The notes below the pieces were generated by a model, which did no database searches, was not told where the DNA came from, and worked only from the letters and a program-made list of their open reading frames with translations. From Chromohalobacter sarecensis (GTDB taxonomy: Bacteria > Pseudomonadota > Gammaproteobacteria > Pseudomonadales > Halomonadaceae), in the NCBI RefSeq assembly GCF_023061135.1, contig NZ_JAKGAN010000007.1:115930-179929 (forward strand): 64,000 nucleotides of DNA, read 5' to 3'. This document shows, one piece after another, positions 36,060-47,745 of this stretch; position 1 is the stretch's first letter; the number at the start of each line of letters is the position of its first letter. The translations under genes were made by a program, and so were the position numbers.

Positions 36060-36821
36060 CTACGCCCTCGGTGGCTGAGCATCGAATGCCTGGCCCGTAC
36101 GCCCCCGGCTGGCGGGTCCCATCAACCACAGGTACGTCGGCATGATGTCCAGCGGCGTGCGTAACGTGGCTGGGTCCTCATCAGGATAGGCTCGCTGCCG
36201 CATGGCAGTGCGCGTCGCCCCGGGGTTGAGGGTGTTCACACGTACCGAGGTAGTGGGCTCGAGTTCTTCGGCCAGCACCTGCATGAAGCCTTCCGTCGCG
36301 AACTTCGAGACCGAATAGGCACCCCACCGCGCGCGTCCCTTGCGTCCGACGCTCGAGGAGGTCAGCACCACCGAGGCATCGCGAGACGCCTCGAGCAATG
36401 GCAGCAACGTCTGCGTCATCCACGCCGGCCCGGTGACATTGACCTGCATCACCCGTTCCCAGAGTTCCAGATCGTAATGCGCAAAAGGCGTCAATTCCCC
36501 GAGCAGCCCTGCGTTGTGCAGCAGGCCATCGAGACGCCCGAACTCGCGTTCCAGCGTGTCGGCCAGATCGCGATATTCCTTGAGTGTCGCCCCCTCGAAG
36601 TTGAGCGGAAAAATCGCGGGTTGCGGACCACCGGCAGTCTCGATTTCATCGTAGACCGCTTCGAGCTTGGCCAGCGTACGCCCGACCAGGACCACCGTGG
36701 CGCCGTGCTCGGCAAAAGACCGCGCGGCGGCGCGCCCGATACCGGCCCCGGCGCCAGTAACGAGGATGACCCGCCCCTCGAGCAGGTTTGCTGGCGGATG
36801 AAAATCGATATGACATTCCAT
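36060..36821 (-). CDS. yciK: YciK-type short-chain dehydrogenase/reductase
   Basis: 253 residues, classical SDR. Cofactor loop VTGAGAGIGRAAARSF, NAG motif (LLHNAG), catalytic Ser in LTSSSVG and Tyr-Lys in YSVSK. Similar to E. coli YciK, whose substrate is not known. In Pseudomonas it follows mupP on the same strand; here it is convergent with it, a local rearrangement. A small gap separates it from cpoB, possibly at the end of the tol block. Confidence 0.87.
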   Translation of the reverse strand: MECHIDFHPPANLLEGRVILVTGAGAGIGRAAARSFAEHGATVVLVGRTLAKLEAVYDEIETAGGPQPAIFPLNFEGATLKEYRDLADTLEREFGRLDGLLHNAGLLGELTPFAHYDLELWERVMQVNVTGPAWMTQTLLPLLEASRDASVVLTSSSVGRKGRARWGAYSVSKFATEGFMQVLAEELEPTTSVRVNTLNPGATRTAMRQRAYPDEDPATLRTPLDIMPTYLWLMGPASRGRTGQAFDAQPPRA

Positions 36822-36848
36822 GAGTCATCCTCCATTTTGCCGCGTCAA

Positions 36849-37652
36849 TCACTCTGACTGGTTCAGGAAATCCTTGGCCATGTCAGACGCATTGCTATCA
36901 GGATAGTCGTCGCGGACGCGCTCGAGGAGCTTTGTGCTTTCATCGGGATGGCCTTGGCGCGCCTTGAGCAGTCCCAACTTGTAGAGAGCATCCGCGACCT
37001 TGTTGCTGTCGGGATAGTCATCGATGACCGTCTGGAAAGACTCGGCGGCCGCGTCCAATTGCGATTGCGCGGAATACAATTCGCCTAGCCAATAGTGCGC
37101 GTTGGGGCGTAAATCGGAATTCGGGTAGTCACCGACGAAATTCTCGAAGGCCTGGATTGCTTGATCGAACTGACGCGCCTGAACCTTCTTGAAAGCCGCC
37201 TGATAATCTTCGCGCCCCTGGTCGCCTGACGTGCCCTCTTGCGCACCACCTGCTTGCGATTCGTTGGTACCGGCATCCCCGGTGACCGACTCGGCTGCAT
37301 CGCTATCGACGCCGGAAGAATCTCTAGAGGAATCAGAACGCGACGCCATGTTATCGACGCGCTTTTCAAGGTCCAGAAAGCGTTCTTGCGAAAGTTTCTT
37401 CTGCTGCTCGAGTTGATAGCGTAATTCCTCGAGCTGGCCACGCAATTGCTTGATCTCGCGCTGGCTGTCTTGAAGCTGATTGAATAAGGTTAGATTGCCG
37501 CCACCGCCGCCCGCTTCCCCACGCACGGCGGTCTGGCTATAAAGGCTACTGCTGGACTGATCGGTCAAGTCATCGACCGAGGGCTGAGCCCATACGGACA
37601 GCGGGAGCACCAAGGCTCCCGCGCCGCACAGTCTTTTCAGACCGTGTTTCAT
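36849..37652 (-). CDS. cpoB: Cell division coordinator CpoB (YbgF)
   Basis: Periplasmic protein that couples Tol to peptidoglycan synthesis during constriction. 267 residues. Signal peptide (ending SVWAQ at about residue 23), an N-terminal trimerising coiled coil (LQDSQREIKQLRGQLEELRYQLEQ, in segments about 60-105), a Ser/Gly/Asp-rich linker, and three C-terminal TPR-like repeats (DYQAAFKKVQARQFDQAIQAF, then NAHYWLGELYSAQSQL, then ALYKLGLLKARQGH). Last gene of tol-pal. Confidence 0.95.
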   Translation of the reverse strand: MKHGLKRLCGAGALVLPLSVWAQPSVDDLTDQSSSSLYSQTAVRGEAGGGGGNLTLFNQLQDSQREIKQLRGQLEELRYQLEQQKKLSQERFLDLEKRVDNMASRSDSSRDSSGVDSDAAESVTGDAGTNESQAGGAQEGTSGDQGREDYQAAFKKVQARQFDQAIQAFENFVGDYPNSDLRPNAHYWLGELYSAQSQLDAAAESFQTVIDDYPDSNKVADALYKLGLLKARQGHPDESTKLLERVRDDYPDSNASDMAKDFLNQSE

Positions 37653-37670
37653 ACCTGACTCCGGCGACGT

Positions 37671-38204
37671 TTAGTAGGAAAAGACGACGCGGCGATTCTG
37701 GGCGTACGACTCTTCATCGTGACCGCGGGCCGCAGGACGTTCTTCGCCATAGCTGACGATTTCGACCTGTGACGACGAGACGCCTTCCACGCTGAGATAT
37801 TGCTCGACGGCTTGCGCACGACGCTCACCCAACCCTAGGTTGTACTCGCGAGTGCCGCGCTCGTCGGCATGCCCTTCCAGGACGACATCGGTGTTGGGAT
37901 GATTCTTGAGATATCGAGCATGCGCTTCGAGTACCGATTCGAATTCCGGACGAATGGTATCGCGGTCGAAAGCGAAGTAGATGGTGCGCTGTTCGGGCAT
38001 GGCATCGCGGTCGCTCATATCGCTGCCCGCGGTGCCCTGCCCGCTTTCCATGCCTTGGCTGGAGGCAGAGCCTGATCCACCGGCGCCTGTTCCGGAGGTG
38101 CCATCCATGCTGCCATCCTGAGTGCCGCCAGTGCTGGAACAACCCGCGAGAACGGCGAGTGAAATGGCGACGGCGAGCCCTTGAGCATACGGTTTGAATT
38201 GCAT
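37671..38204 (-). CDS. pal: Peptidoglycan-associated lipoprotein Pal
   Basis: Outer-membrane lipoprotein that binds peptidoglycan and TolB. 177 residues from the ATG at 38204. Lipobox VLAGCSS (Cys near residue 19), a Ser/Gly-rich linker, then the OmpA-like domain with IYFAFDRDTIRPEF, VVLEGHADERGTREYN and LGERRAQAVEQYL. An upstream in-frame extension lies in the tolB gap and lacks the signal. Confidence 0.97.
   Translation of the reverse strand: MQFKPYAQGLAVAISLAVLAGCSSTGGTQDGSMDGTSGTGAGGSGSASSQGMESGQGTAGSDMSDRDAMPEQRTIYFAFDRDTIRPEFESVLEAHARYLKNHPNTDVVLEGHADERGTREYNLGLGERRAQAVEQYLSVEGVSSSQVEIVSYGEERPAARGHDEESYAQNRRVVFSY
38035..38042 (-). other. KOPS-like octamer pointing to dif
   Basis: CCCTGCCC on the plus strand, i.e. 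GGGCAGGG reading leftwards, towards dif; inside pal. Confidence 0.4.
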
Positions 38205-38245
38205 TGTTTTCTCCTTGCTTGAAAGTCGAATGACTCTAACGCGGT

Positions 38246-39532
38246 TTAGTCCAAAAAGGGCGACCATGCGGGTTCGCGGACGTCCCCTTGTGGCGATGGC
38301 AGCCGGAAAGAAGCACTCCCATCGTCCGATACGGCCCCCAATACACCGCGGGTCCCTTCTTGCGTGGCGAAGATTACCATGGTGCCATTCGGCGCGACAC
38401 TGGGAGATTCATCCCAGTTGGAATCGGTGAGGATCGTCATGCGATCGGTATCCAGATCCTGTCGAGCAACGTGGAAACCATCGTCGTCGCGGGTCACCAT
38501 GAATATCGCATCGCCCTCTGGATTGAAACGGCCACGTGAATTGTAGCTGCCAGTGAAGGTGATCCGCTGGGCCTGCTCGTCTCCCAGGCTGTAACGATAG
38601 ATCTGCGGATTGCCACTACGGTCGGAGGTGAAAATCAAGCTACGGCCGTTGGGTGCCCACTCGGGTTCGGTGTCGATCGCGTCGCTGTGCGTCAGACGCG
38701 TGAGGTCACGCGAACCGAGATCCATGACGTAGATCTCCGGCTGGCCATCCTTGGATAGCGACATCGCCAGCTTGCGACCATCCGGCGACCAAGCCGGTGC
38801 GCCATTGATGCCCTCGAAGGAGGTCAGGCGAACACGCTGCCCTGTGGCAAGATTCTGGACATAAATGGAGGGCCGCCCCGTCTCGAATGAGACATAGGCC
38901 AGCTTTTGCCCGTCGGGTGACCACGCCGGCGACATGATGGGCTCGTCCGAGGACAGAATCTGCTGATTGTTGTGCCCATCGGAGTCGGCGATATTCAAGG
39001 TATACTTGATGTTATCCTCGACGCCACTGGCCGAGACATAGGCGATGCTCGTCGAAAAGGCGCCGCGAATACCGGTGATCTCTTCAAAGATCTGATCACT
39101 GATATAGTGTGCGCTATCGCGCAGTTGATCACGGCTGGAGGTCACGACTTCGCCGAGCATGCGGTCTTCGCCATTGACGTCCAGAAGCTCGTACTGGATG
39201 CGGTACTGACCATCCTGGTTCTCGACCTTGCCCACCACCAAATAGTCGCTATCCAGCTGTTGCCAGTCTTGATAGTGAACATCATCGCTGCTGCTGGGCC
39301 GCGAGATCAGCGATTCACGCGACAATGGCTCGAAACGACCGCTGCGTTCCAAGTCATTGCCGACGATGCGCGAGACCTCTTCCGGTAGTTGATCTCCTCC
39401 TTCCATGGGCACGATGGCAATGGGGATGGCTTGATCGCTGCCTTTGGTGATTTCGATGGTCAGCTCGGCATGCGCCATACCAGCGCACAACATCAGCAGC
39501 AACGTAGCTGCCCAAAGGTTGAGTCGTTTCAT
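38246..39532 (-). CDS. tolB: Tol-Pal system protein TolB
   Basis: Periplasmic beta-propeller protein linking Pal and TolA. 428 residues. Signal peptide [22 protein letters not shown], an N-terminal alpha/beta domain (about 23-165), and five propeller repeats marked by [44 protein letters not shown] and [11 protein letters not shown]. Start and tolA stop share one base (TGATG). Confidence 0.97.
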   Translation of the reverse strand: MKRLNLWAATLLLMLCAGMAHAELTIEITKGSDQAIPIAIVPMEGGDQLPEEVSRIVGNDLERSGRFEPLSRESLISRPSSSDDVHYQDWQQLDSDYLVVGKVENQDGQYRIQYELLDVNGEDRMLGEVVTSSRDQLRDSAHYISDQIFEEITGIRGAFSTSIAYVSASGVEDNIKYTLNIADSDGHNNQQILSSDEPIMSPAWSPDGQKLAYVSFETGRPSIYVQNLATGQRVRLTSFEGINGAPAWSPDGRKLAMSLSKDGQPEIYVMDLGSRDLTRLTHSDAIDTEPEWAPNGRSLIFTSDRSGNPQIYRYSLGDEQAQRITFTGSYNSRGRFNPEGDAIFMVTRDDDGFHVARQDLDTDRMTILTDSNWDESPSVAPNGTMVIFATQEGTRGVLGAVSDDGSASFRLPSPQGDVREPAWSPFLD

Positions 39533-40626
39533 CAGCGGATATCCTCTGGGTTGAAGTCCAGATTGAATTCACGGAACTGACCTTTTACCGAAGCGTCGAG
39601 TTCGCGCATCTCACGGAATGGCGCCGCCTTTTCGACGGCATTGATCACGGAATGATCGAAAGCGGAATTGCCACTGCTTTGAGTGATCGTGGCGTTTACT
39701 AGCTCGCCAGTGGGCAGTAATTGGATTCGCACGATGGCGCGTAACTCCGAAGACGCATTGGAGGGTACATTCCAGCTTTGCTCGACGTATCTGCGAACCA
39801 GGTTCTTGAAGCCATTAGCGGCTTCGCTGGCCTGCTCGGCGTTAGCAATGGATTGTTCTTCATCACTGATCATGCTGTCCAGTGATGACTCATTGGCCTG
39901 GGCTGCCCGTTCGGCGAGCTCTTGCTGGCGCTTCCGCTCGGCCTCGGCTTCCGCCTGACGCTTCCGCTCGGCCTCGGCTTCTTCCTGACGCTTCCGCTCG
40001 GCTTCGGCTTCTTCCTGACGTTGTCGCTCGGCTTCAGCCTCTTTCTGACGCTGTCGTTCGGCTTCGGCCTCTTGCTGACGCTGTCGTTCGGCTTCGGCCT
40101 CTTGCTGACGCTTCCGCTCGGCCTCGGCTTCTTCCTGACGCTGCCGCTCAGCTTCAGCTTCTTTCTGACGCTGCCGTTCGGCCTCGGCTTCCGCCTGGCG
40201 CTTCTTCTCGGCTTCAGCTTCTTCCTGACGTTGTCGCTCGGCTTCGGCTCGCTGCTGTTCTGCGCGTTGCGCTTCTTCCTGCAAGCGCCGGGCTTCGGCT
40301 TTGGCTTCTTCCACCGCGTTATCCGTTACCTCGGCATCGTTATCGGGCGCTGGCTCCTTGGACGATTCCTCAGGCGCCGATTCTTCGGGTTTCGGCGCAT
40401 CCTCTTCCTCCGACTGTGAAGGCGGCGGAGTGGATTCCTCGGTCTGCTGGGGCTGATCGGTCGCCGTTTCCGCGCGCACGAGCGTCGCCTGGACCACCGA
40501 TGAAGAGGTTGGGTCTGGCTCGCTTTCAGGCCATTTGATGATAGTGAGCATCAGCGCCGCGATATGCACGCCAATGGCCAGCAGCACTGGCCAGCCATAG
40601 CCTACACGGCGTTCACGTTTCGCCAT
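39532..40626 (-). CDS. tolA: Tol-Pal system protein TolA
   Basis: Inner-membrane protein reaching across the periplasm. 364 residues. N-terminal helix (about 12-31), a Pro/Glu/Ser-rich segment (about 35-105), an extended helical domain II (about 106-245) containing eleven tandem 10-residue units, and the C-terminal globular domain III (about 265-364; [29 protein letters not shown]). Energised by TolQR. Confidence 0.96.
   Translation of the reverse strand: MAKRERRVGYGWPVLLAIGVHIAALMLTIIKWPESEPDPTSSSVVQATLVRAETATDQPQQTEESTPPPSQSEEEDAPKPEESAPEESSKEPAPDNDAEVTDNAVEEAKAEARRLQEEAQRAEQQRAEAERQRQEEAEAEKKRQAEAEAERQRQKEAEAERQRQEEAEAERKRQQEAEAERQRQQEAEAERQRQKEAEAERQRQEEAEAERKRQEEAEAERKRQAEAEAERKRQQELAERAAQANESSLDSMISDEEQSIANAEQASEAANGFKNLVRRYVEQSWNVPSNASSELRAIVRIQLLPTGELVNATITQSSGNSAFDHSVINAVEKAAPFREMRELDASVKGQFREFNLDFNPEDIR
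39919..40248 (-). repeat. Eleven tandem 30-bp units in tolA
   Basis: Codons 127-236 are eleven direct copies of a 10-residue unit of the form [10 protein letters not shown], with K/R, A/E/Q/K changes at four positions. At DNA level the 30-bp units are highly similar, so slippage or recombination could change the repeat number. Confidence 0.9.
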
Positions 40627-40635
40627 GTCGATGCC

Positions 40636-41076
40636 TCACTCTTCACCGCCGGAAGGGGGTTCGGAGATAAGTCCGACGTTGCCCACTCCCGACCCTTGCA
40701 GTGTGCTCATCAATGTCACGATCTGACCATAGGCAACATTACGATCGCCACGCACCATGACCGGTGTATCCGCGTTGCGGCTCAGCATGGCCTTGACCTT
40801 TTCCCCGAGTTCATCGAGGGCGACGGACGTCTCTTCGTCTCCCAGGGAAATGTAGTACTGCCCTTCACGGTCCACCGACACGATCAGTGGCTCTTGCTCC
40901 TGGGTATCGATGGGCTCGGAAGACACCTGTGGCAGTTCGACATCGACACCTTGATTGAGCATGGGGGCGGTGATCATGAAGATCACCAACAGCACCAGCA
41001 TTACATCGATGAACGGCACGACATTGATCTCGCCCATCGGCTTACGCCGCTGGCGATGATGATAGGATCCGTACAT
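40636..41076 (-). CDS. tolR: Tol-Pal system protein TolR
   Basis: ExbD-like inner-membrane protein. 146 residues. Membrane helix with the proton-path aspartate in MGEINVVPFIDVMLVLL, then a periplasmic domain. GGAGG lies close before the start at 41076. A further open frame upstream overlaps tolQ and is not used. Confidence 0.96.
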   Translation of the reverse strand: MYGSYHHRQRRKPMGEINVVPFIDVMLVLLVIFMITAPMLNQGVDVELPQVSSEPIDTQEQEPLIVSVDREGQYYISLGDEETSVALDELGEKVKAMLSRNADTPVMVRGDRNVAYGQIVTLMSTLQGSGVGNVGLISEPPSGGEE

Positions 41077-41086
41077 GCTTCCTCCC

Positions 41087-41776
41087 TCAGGATGCCTCGC
41101 GTTCGCTGCGCCCCTGCAGATTGCGGTGCAGAATGGCGTGGAATTCCTCGGCGAAGTTCTCGTATTTGCCGAGCAAGCGTCCCGCATGGGCGGACAGTCG
41201 GTTATAGAAGATCACCGCAGGAATAGCGGCAAACAGCCCCATGGCCGTGGCGACCAAGGCCTCCGCGATCCAGGGCGCCACGGTGGAAAGCGTGGCCTGC
41301 TGTGCCATCGACAAGCTTTGAAACGATCCCATGATGCCCCATACGGTGCCGAAAAGGCCGATATAAGGGCTTGCCGAGGCAACCGTGGCCAGGAAGGTCA
41401 GGTTCAACTGGAGGCGGTCTTCTTCACGCGACAGTGCCACGCGTTGGCCTCGCTGCACGCCCTCGAGCACGGCATCGGTGCTTTGAGTCTTGGGCATCAG
41501 ACGGTTGAATTCGCGAAAGCCGGAGCGGAAAACGTGCTCCGCACCCAGCGATTCCTGTTCGGCGGGCAGGTCACGATAGAGCTCATTGAGATCGACGCCG
41601 GACCAGAAGCGGTCCTCGAAATCCCGATACGCTTTTTCGGCGCGACGTAGCGCGATGCTGCGTTGGAAAATGATGATCCATGAGGCTATCGAGGCCGCCA
41701 GGAGCAGGAGCATGACCAGTTGAACGATCAGGCTGGCGTTCATGATCAGATGCGGAATGGACATGGAGTCGTTCAC
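41087..41776 (-). CDS. tolQ: Tol-Pal system protein TolQ
   Basis: ExbB-like inner-membrane motor subunit. 229 residues with three helices (about 10-35, 130-155, 165-195). GLFGTVWGIMGSF and the Ala/Thr-rich EALVATAMGLFAAIPAV are family hallmarks. Internal ATG at residue 5 (MSIPH) is an alternative start. First tol gene after ybgC. Confidence 0.96.
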   Translation of the reverse strand: MNDSMSIPHLIMNASLIVQLVMLLLLAASIASWIIIFQRSIALRRAEKAYRDFEDRFWSGVDLNELYRDLPAEQESLGAEHVFRSGFREFNRLMPKTQSTDAVLEGVQRGQRVALSREEDRLQLNLTFLATVASASPYIGLFGTVWGIMGSFQSLSMAQQATLSTVAPWIAEALVATAMGLFAAIPAVIFYNRLSAHAGRLLGKYENFAEEFHAILHRNLQGRSEREAS

Positions 41777-41815
41777 GGCAATCCTCGTGTCGCTTGAGAG
41801 TTCGTTTCGCTTGGT

Positions 41816-42207
41816 TTATCCGTGCATCAGTGGCTGCAGAGCATCCGGCCAACGCACGGGTTTAAGCCGAGAAGCCTCGAGGCAGACGATGTCCACCCGG
41901 GCCTCGCACAGTCGTTCCCCGCGACGTGTCACTGTCTGGGCGAAGGTCGCACGGCAGGCAGTGGATTCGACGACATCCGACGTGATGTGCAGTTCGTCGT
42001 CGAGATGGGCAGGCTTGGCATAACGGCATTCCAGATGATGCACGACCAGTTGAATTCCCTGTGCGAACAAGTCGCGCTGGGTTAGGCCGTGGTGGTTTAA
42101 CCACTCGCTGCGTGCCCGCTCCATGTATTTGAGATAGTTGACGTAATAGACGATGCCGCCGGCATCAGTGTCTTCGATGTAAACTTTCACCGAATGCGTG
42201 AAGTCGC

Positions 42208-42211
<4 letters not shown>
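41816..42211 (-). CDS. ybgC: Tol-Pal-associated acyl-CoA thioesterase YbgC
   Basis: Hotdog-fold thioesterase. 131 residues. Catalytic region [24 protein letters not shown] with Asp and Tyr of the 4-hydroxybenzoyl-CoA-thioesterase family. Acts on acyl-CoA or acyl-ACP, possibly in phospholipid metabolism. Overlaps the ruvB stop by 4 bp. Confidence 0.95.
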
Positions 42212-43263
<1,052 letters not shown>

Positions 43264-43272
43264 TCGCGGTCC

Positions 43273-43887
43273 TTAGCCTGCCATCTTGCGTGTCAGGGCG
43301 GCTTTGATCAGGCCTTCAGTGGAAAGGCTCTCGTCCAGCCCGGACAACATGCGCGAGGCTTCGGTGGGTTTGTAGCCCAGAGCGACGAGGGCCGATTCCG
43401 CATCGGCGAAGGGATCGGCCGCAGGCGCTGCGGGTGAGGCACCCAGCTCAAGGGCATGCAGGGCGTTTTCCTGCTCGAGCTGCCAATGGGGGAAGCGGTC
43501 ACGCATCTCCACGACCAGGCGATCGGCGGTTTTCTTACCAACTCCGGGGAGGCGTGTCAGCGCCTTGCTGTCATCTTCCATGACGCAGCGGATGAAGGCT
43601 TCCTGATCCATGCCGGAGAGAATCGCCAAAGCTAGCTTGGGTCCTACCCCGTTGACCTTGATCAGGGCACGAAACAACTGGCGTTCTTCGCCGCGAGCAA
43701 AGCCATACAGTAGATGCGCATCCTCGCGCACCGCCATATGCGTATGCAACTGGACCTCTTCGCCCACCGCCGGCAATGCCAGCAAGGTGGTCATGGAAGT
43801 CTCCAGCTCATAGCCGACGCCGCCGACGTCGACGACGATCCACGGCGGTTGCTTTTCCAGCAGGGTGCCACGCAAGCGTCCAATCAT
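43273..43887 (-). CDS. ruvA: Holliday junction complex protein RuvA
   Basis: Tetramer that binds four-way junctions and loads RuvB. 204 residues from MIGRLRGTLLEKQ. OB-fold domain I, two helix-hairpin-helix motifs (VNGVGPKLALAILSG; LPGVGKKTADRLVVEM), and the RuvB-binding C-terminal three helices (ALVALGYKPTEASRML). TATAGT on the minus strand at 43925-43920 could be a weak promoter in the 79-bp gap from ruvC. Confidence 0.97.
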   Translation of the reverse strand: MIGRLRGTLLEKQPPWIVVDVGGVGYELETSMTTLLALPAVGEEVQLHTHMAVREDAHLLYGFARGEERQLFRALIKVNGVGPKLALAILSGMDQEAFIRCVMEDDSKALTRLPGVGKKTADRLVVEMRDRFPHWQLEQENALHALELGASPAAPAADPFADAESALVALGYKPTEASRMLSGLDESLSTEGLIKAALTRKMAG

Positions 43888-43966
43888 GCACATCGAGTCC
43901 TTCGATTGACTGGGTTGACACTATACTGATCCGCTTCGCGACTGACCAGCACTCGACAAGCGGTGC

Positions 43967-44506
43967 TCAGTCGGGGCGAAAGTCCCGCCAACGCTGACGG
44001 GAACCGCTTCGCCGCCGCCCGCGGACCGCTGACAGCGAGGGTCCCTGGCGGGCATAGGCATGCGTCAGGGCGATGGCCAGTGCGTCGGCGGCATCGGCTT
44101 GTGGCGTACCGTCGAGCCCCAGAATAGCCGTCACCATATGCTGTACTTGATCCTTGGTCGCCGCGCCGGTACCGGTGACGGCCTGCTTGATCTGGGTGGG
44201 GGCGTACTCGAAGACCTCGAGGCCATGATTGGCGGCGCAGACGATGGCCGTGCCGCGTGCCTGCCCCAACTTGAGTGCGGAGTCGGCATTCTTGGACATG
44301 AAGACTTGCTCGATGGCGACTTCATGCGGACGATGCACGCCGATCAACTCGGCAATGCCGGCATACACCTGGGCGAGCTTCTGGGCCAGTTGATCGCTCT
44401 TGATGCGAATGCAGCCGCTGGCAACGTAACGTGGCGTCGCCGAGGCGACATCGACGACGCCATAACCGGTGATGCGCGACCCGGGGTCGATTCCCAGCAG
44501 GATCAT
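43967..44506 (-). CDS. ruvC: Holliday junction endonuclease RuvC
   Basis: Resolves Holliday junctions. 179 residues from [16 protein letters not shown]. Acidic catalytic residues in GIDPGS, AIEQVF and [11 protein letters not shown] basic C-terminal tail ([15 protein letters not shown]). Start at 44506; the long upstream open frame overlaps yebC and is spurious. The 61-bp gap to yebC holds two near-copies of an ACTCGCRTCACG unit. Confidence 0.96.
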   Translation of the reverse strand: MILLGIDPGSRITGYGVVDVASATPRYVASGCIRIKSDQLAQKLAQVYAGIAELIGVHRPHEVAIEQVFMSKNADSALKLGQARGTAIVCAANHGLEVFEYAPTQIKQAVTGTGAATKDQVQHMVTAILGLDGTPQADAADALAIALTHAYARQGPSLSAVRGRRRSGSRQRWRDFRPD

Positions 44507-44567
44507 CGGCTCATCATCTCCGTGGCGCCACTCACTCGCGTCACGTCCCTTACTCGCATCACGCCAC

Positions 44568-45317
44568 TCACTCGAGTTCCGCCATGACGGCATCGGAGAA
44601 ATCGGCGTTGGAATAGACATTCTGCACGTCGTCGAGGTCTTCGAGCATGTCGAACAACTTGAGGACCTTGCGTGCCGTGTCGACGTCGTCGATGGGGGAA
44701 TAGTTGTCGGGATGAGACCCGACATCGCTTGCGGTGGGCTCGATGCCCGCCTCGACCAGCGCGTCCTTGACTGCACCGAAGTCCTCTACGGACGTCACGA
44801 TCTCGAGCGTACCGTCATCCTGAGTGACGATGTCCTCGGGTTCGGCGGCCAGCGTGGCCTCCATGGCAGCCTCTTCGGAAGTACCCTCCGGCAGCGTCAA
44901 ACGCCCTTGCTTATGGAACATGAAAGCGACGGACCCGGATGTACCCAAATTACCGCCGTTCTTGCTGAAGGCGTGGCGCACTTCGGAAACCGTGCGATTG
45001 CGGTTATCGGTCATGCACTCGACCATCACGGCGACGCCTTCGGGACCATAACCTTCGTAGACGGTTTCCTCCATCTCGTCGCCATCGGCATTACCGGCGC
45101 CGCGCTCGATGGCACGCTGGATGGTGTCCTTGGTCATGTTGTTGGCCAGCGCCTTGTCGATGGCAGCGCGCAGGCGAGGGTTATCCGCCACCTCGCCGCC
45201 ACCCTGGCGGGAGGCAACGGTCAGTTCACGAATGAGCTTGCTGAAAATCTTGCCGCGTTTGGCATCCTGGGCAGCCTTGCGGTGCTTGATGTTCGCCCAT
45301 TTACTATGGCCTGCCAT
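44568..45317 (-). CDS. yebC: YebC/TACO1-family protein
   Basis: 249 residues. [25 protein letters not shown] is the invariant N-terminus (given here as one motif in two halves: [25 protein letters not shown]). Then [14 protein letters not shown]. Known both as a transcription regulator and as a factor helping ribosomes through proline stretches. Between aspS and ruvC in the usual order. A CCCGGCG/CGCCGGG hairpin (45363-45385) lies in the gap after aspS. Confidence 0.94.
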   Translation of the reverse strand: MAGHSKWANIKHRKAAQDAKRGKIFSKLIRELTVASRQGGGEVADNPRLRAAIDKALANNMTKDTIQRAIERGAGNADGDEMEETVYEGYGPEGVAVMVECMTDNRNRTVSEVRHAFSKNGGNLGTSGSVAFMFHKQGRLTLPEGTSEEAAMEATLAAEPEDIVTQDDGTLEIVTSVEDFGAVKDALVEAGIEPTASDVGSHPDNYSPIDDVDTARKVLKLFDMLEDLDDVQNVYSNADFSDAVMAELE

Positions 45318-45418
45318 ATCGACGTCACTCCTTGGAAAACAGGCGTTCGCGTTTGCAGGACACCCGGCGCCGAGACGACGCCGGGAAAACGAGAAGAACG
45401 TGGGACCAGCGGCGTTCG

Positions 45419-47203
45419 TCAGGTCTCGCCGTCACCACCTTGCTGCGCCTTTTGGCGCAAACGAATGTTGAGTTCCTTGAGCTGCTCGGCGCTAACCTCG
45501 CCCGGCGCGTCGGTCATCAGACAGGCGGCACTCTGGGTCTTGGGGAAGGCGATGACTTCGCGAATGGTCTTGGCGCCGCTCATCAGCATGACCAGGCGGT
45601 CGAGGCCGAAGGCCAGTCCGCCATGCGGCGGTGCGCCGAAGCGAAGAGCATCGAGCAGGAAGCCAAACTTCTCCTCCGCTTCGTCGTCGCCGATACCCAG
45701 CACGTCGAAGACCGTACGCTGCATGGCTTGATCGTGAATACGGATCGAGCCACCGCCCAGTTCAGTGCCGTTGAGCACCATATCGTAGGCGCGTGACAAC
45801 GCATTGGCGGGTTCTGCCTTGAGAGCTTCCGGCGAGCACGACGGCGCGGTGAACGGATGGTGCAAGGCCGCCAGGCGGCCGGCATCGTCGGCTTCGAACA
45901 TGGGAAAGTCCACGACCCACAACGGTGACCATTCTTGGGTATAAAGGTTGAGATCCTCGCCGAGCTTGACGCGCAACGCGCCCAGCGCCTCATTGACGGT
46001 GCGGGCCTTGTCGGCGCCGAAGAGGATGATGTCGCCGTCCTCGGCCCCCACGCGGTCGAGCAACGGCTCGATGATGCCGTCCATGAACTTGACGATGGGC
46101 GACTGTAGCCCTTCGATGCCCTTGGCGCGCTCGTTGACCTTAATCCAGGCCAGCCCTTTGGCACCGTAGATGTTGACGAAATCGGTGTAGGCGTCGATTT
46201 CCTTGCGTGACAGCTTGGCACCACCGGTGACCTTGAGCGCCGCGACGCGCCCATCATCGGACTTGGCCGGGCCGGAGAACACCTTGAAGTCGACATCGCG
46301 CATCAGGTCGTTGACATCGACCAGCTCGAGCGGGATACGCAAGTCCGGCTTGTCCGAACCGTAACGGTTCATCGCTTCGCTGTACGGCATCTTGGGGAAT
46401 GCCGGCAGGCTGACATCGAGCACGTCCTGGAACAGTTGACGGATCATGTCTTCGGTCAATGACATGATGTCGCTTTCCTCGACGAACGAAGCTTCCAGGT
46501 CGATCTGTGTGAACTCGGGCTGGCGATCGGCGCGCAGGTCTTCGTCACGGAAGCACTTGGCGATCTGGTAATAACGGTCGAAGCCCGAAACCATCAATAG
46601 CTGCTTGAACAGCTGCGGTGACTGCGGCAAGGCGAAGAACTCACCCGGATGCGTGCGGCTCGGCACCAGGTAATCGCGAGCGCCTTCCGGGGTGGCACGC
46701 GTCAGAATCGGCGTCTCGATATCCAGAAAGCCTTGCCCTTCGAGATACGCGCGTACGCTGTGCGTAATCCGCGAGCGCAACCGCAGCTTGTCGATCATCT
46801 CCGGGCGACGCAGATCGATGTAACGATGCTTGAGACGCGTCTCCTCGCCGACCTTGCCGTGCTCGTCGAGCTGGAACGGTGGCGTGGCGGCCGTGTTGAG
46901 CACTTCGACGTCTGATGCCAATACTTCGATCATGCCGGTGGGCATGTTGGGATTCTGGGTCCCGTCGGGACGCAGGCGAATGCGTCCGCGAATGCGCAGT
47001 ACAAACTCGTTGCGGGCACGATCGGCATTGGCGAATGCCTCGGGAGTATCGGGATCGACCACGACTTGGGCGATACCATCGCGGTCGCGCAAATCAAGGA
47101 AGATCACTCCCCCGTGGTCGCGACGACGATGTACCCAGCCGCAGAGTGCGACTTCCTGATCCACCTGGGTTTCGTTCAATTGACCGCAATAGTGACTGCG
47201 CAT
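45419..47203 (-). CDS. aspS: Aspartate--tRNA ligase
   Basis: Class IIb synthetase. 594 residues. N-terminal OB-fold ([26 protein letters not shown]), class II motif 1 near [16 protein letters not shown], motif 2 [18 protein letters not shown], a bacterial GAD insert (about 290-420) and motif 3 [13 protein letters not shown]. Starts [11 protein letters not shown]. In many organisms of this group the enzyme is non-discriminating for Asp/Asn; whether a separate asnS exists cannot be seen here. Confidence 0.97.
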   Translation of the reverse strand: MRSHYCGQLNETQVDQEVALCGWVHRRRDHGGVIFLDLRDRDGIAQVVVDPDTPEAFANADRARNEFVLRIRGRIRLRPDGTQNPNMPTGMIEVLASDVEVLNTAATPPFQLDEHGKVGEETRLKHRYIDLRRPEMIDKLRLRSRITHSVRAYLEGQGFLDIETPILTRATPEGARDYLVPSRTHPGEFFALPQSPQLFKQLLMVSGFDRYYQIAKCFRDEDLRADRQPEFTQIDLEASFVEESDIMSLTEDMIRQLFQDVLDVSLPAFPKMPYSEAMNRYGSDKPDLRIPLELVDVNDLMRDVDFKVFSGPAKSDDGRVAALKVTGGAKLSRKEIDAYTDFVNIYGAKGLAWIKVNERAKGIEGLQSPIVKFMDGIIEPLLDRVGAEDGDIILFGADKARTVNEALGALRVKLGEDLNLYTQEWSPLWVVDFPMFEADDAGRLAALHHPFTAPSCSPEALKAEPANALSRAYDMVLNGTELGGGSIRIHDQAMQRTVFDVLGIGDDEAEEKFGFLLDALRFGAPPHGGLAFGLDRLVMLMSGAKTIREVIAFPKTQSAACLMTDAPGEVSAEQLKELNIRLRQKAQQGGDGET

Positions 47204-47269
47204 GTCTTATCCTGTTTCGTTGCGTATTTCATGGGGCGATTCGGCGCCGCCCGGACGGCACCGAACACG

Positions 47270-47527
47270 TCAGGCGGGCGTTTTGCCGCCAGTCTCTGTA
47301 GACGTGGAAGGCGCGGAGGCCTCTCCCGCGAGATTGCGTTTTTGCCCCGATTTGAAGTCGGTTTCATACCATCCGCCGCCGGCCAAGCGAAAGCCCGCCG
47401 CCGAGACCAAGCGGGATAATTCTGCGCGCTCGCAGCGTGGACAATCGGTCAACGCTGCCGCGCTGACTTTCTGCAGCTTTTCCAGGCGATGGCCGCAGGC
47501 CTTGCACTCATACTCGTAGATGGGCAT
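47270..47527 (-). CDS. FmdB-family zinc ribbon protein
   Basis: 85 residues. Starts MPIYEYECKACGHRLEKLQK; paired CxxC (CKAC and CPRC) form a zinc ribbon, followed by a short Gly-rich tail. Putative regulatory protein of unknown role. Commonly found immediately upstream of aspS in related bacteria, as here. Confidence 0.9.
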   Translation of the reverse strand: MPIYEYECKACGHRLEKLQKVSAAALTDCPRCERAELSRLVSAAGFRLAGGGWYETDFKSGQKRNLAGEASAPSTSTETGGKTPA

Positions 47528-47745
47528 GGTTCTCACCATTCAAGTCATCAAGAAGCGCCCGCGCGACGCTCGCGCGGTGGCAGGGATATAGGGCCGGAGA
47601 TCGCACTTTCCAAGCCTTTTCCGAAAGCCGCTCATTATAGCGCGTTGCGCCACCCAGCGGGCAAGCGTATCGGGGCTCGATATCATGTAGCTTGCCGCTA
47701 CGATGCCAGTCCCACTTCACTTCGTTAAAAGAAAAAGGACGTCGC
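47528..47745. other. fmdB/dehydrogenase divergent intergenic region
   Basis: About 218 bp between divergent starts. Nothing beyond promoters is expected; I could not place hexamers with confidence. A good ribosome site is not obvious before the dehydrogenase (AAAAAGGACGTCGC). Confidence 0.45.

Noticed and set aside
44469..45731. 420-codon rightward open frame
   Set aside because: Antisense across ruvC, yebC and aspS, all clear genes.
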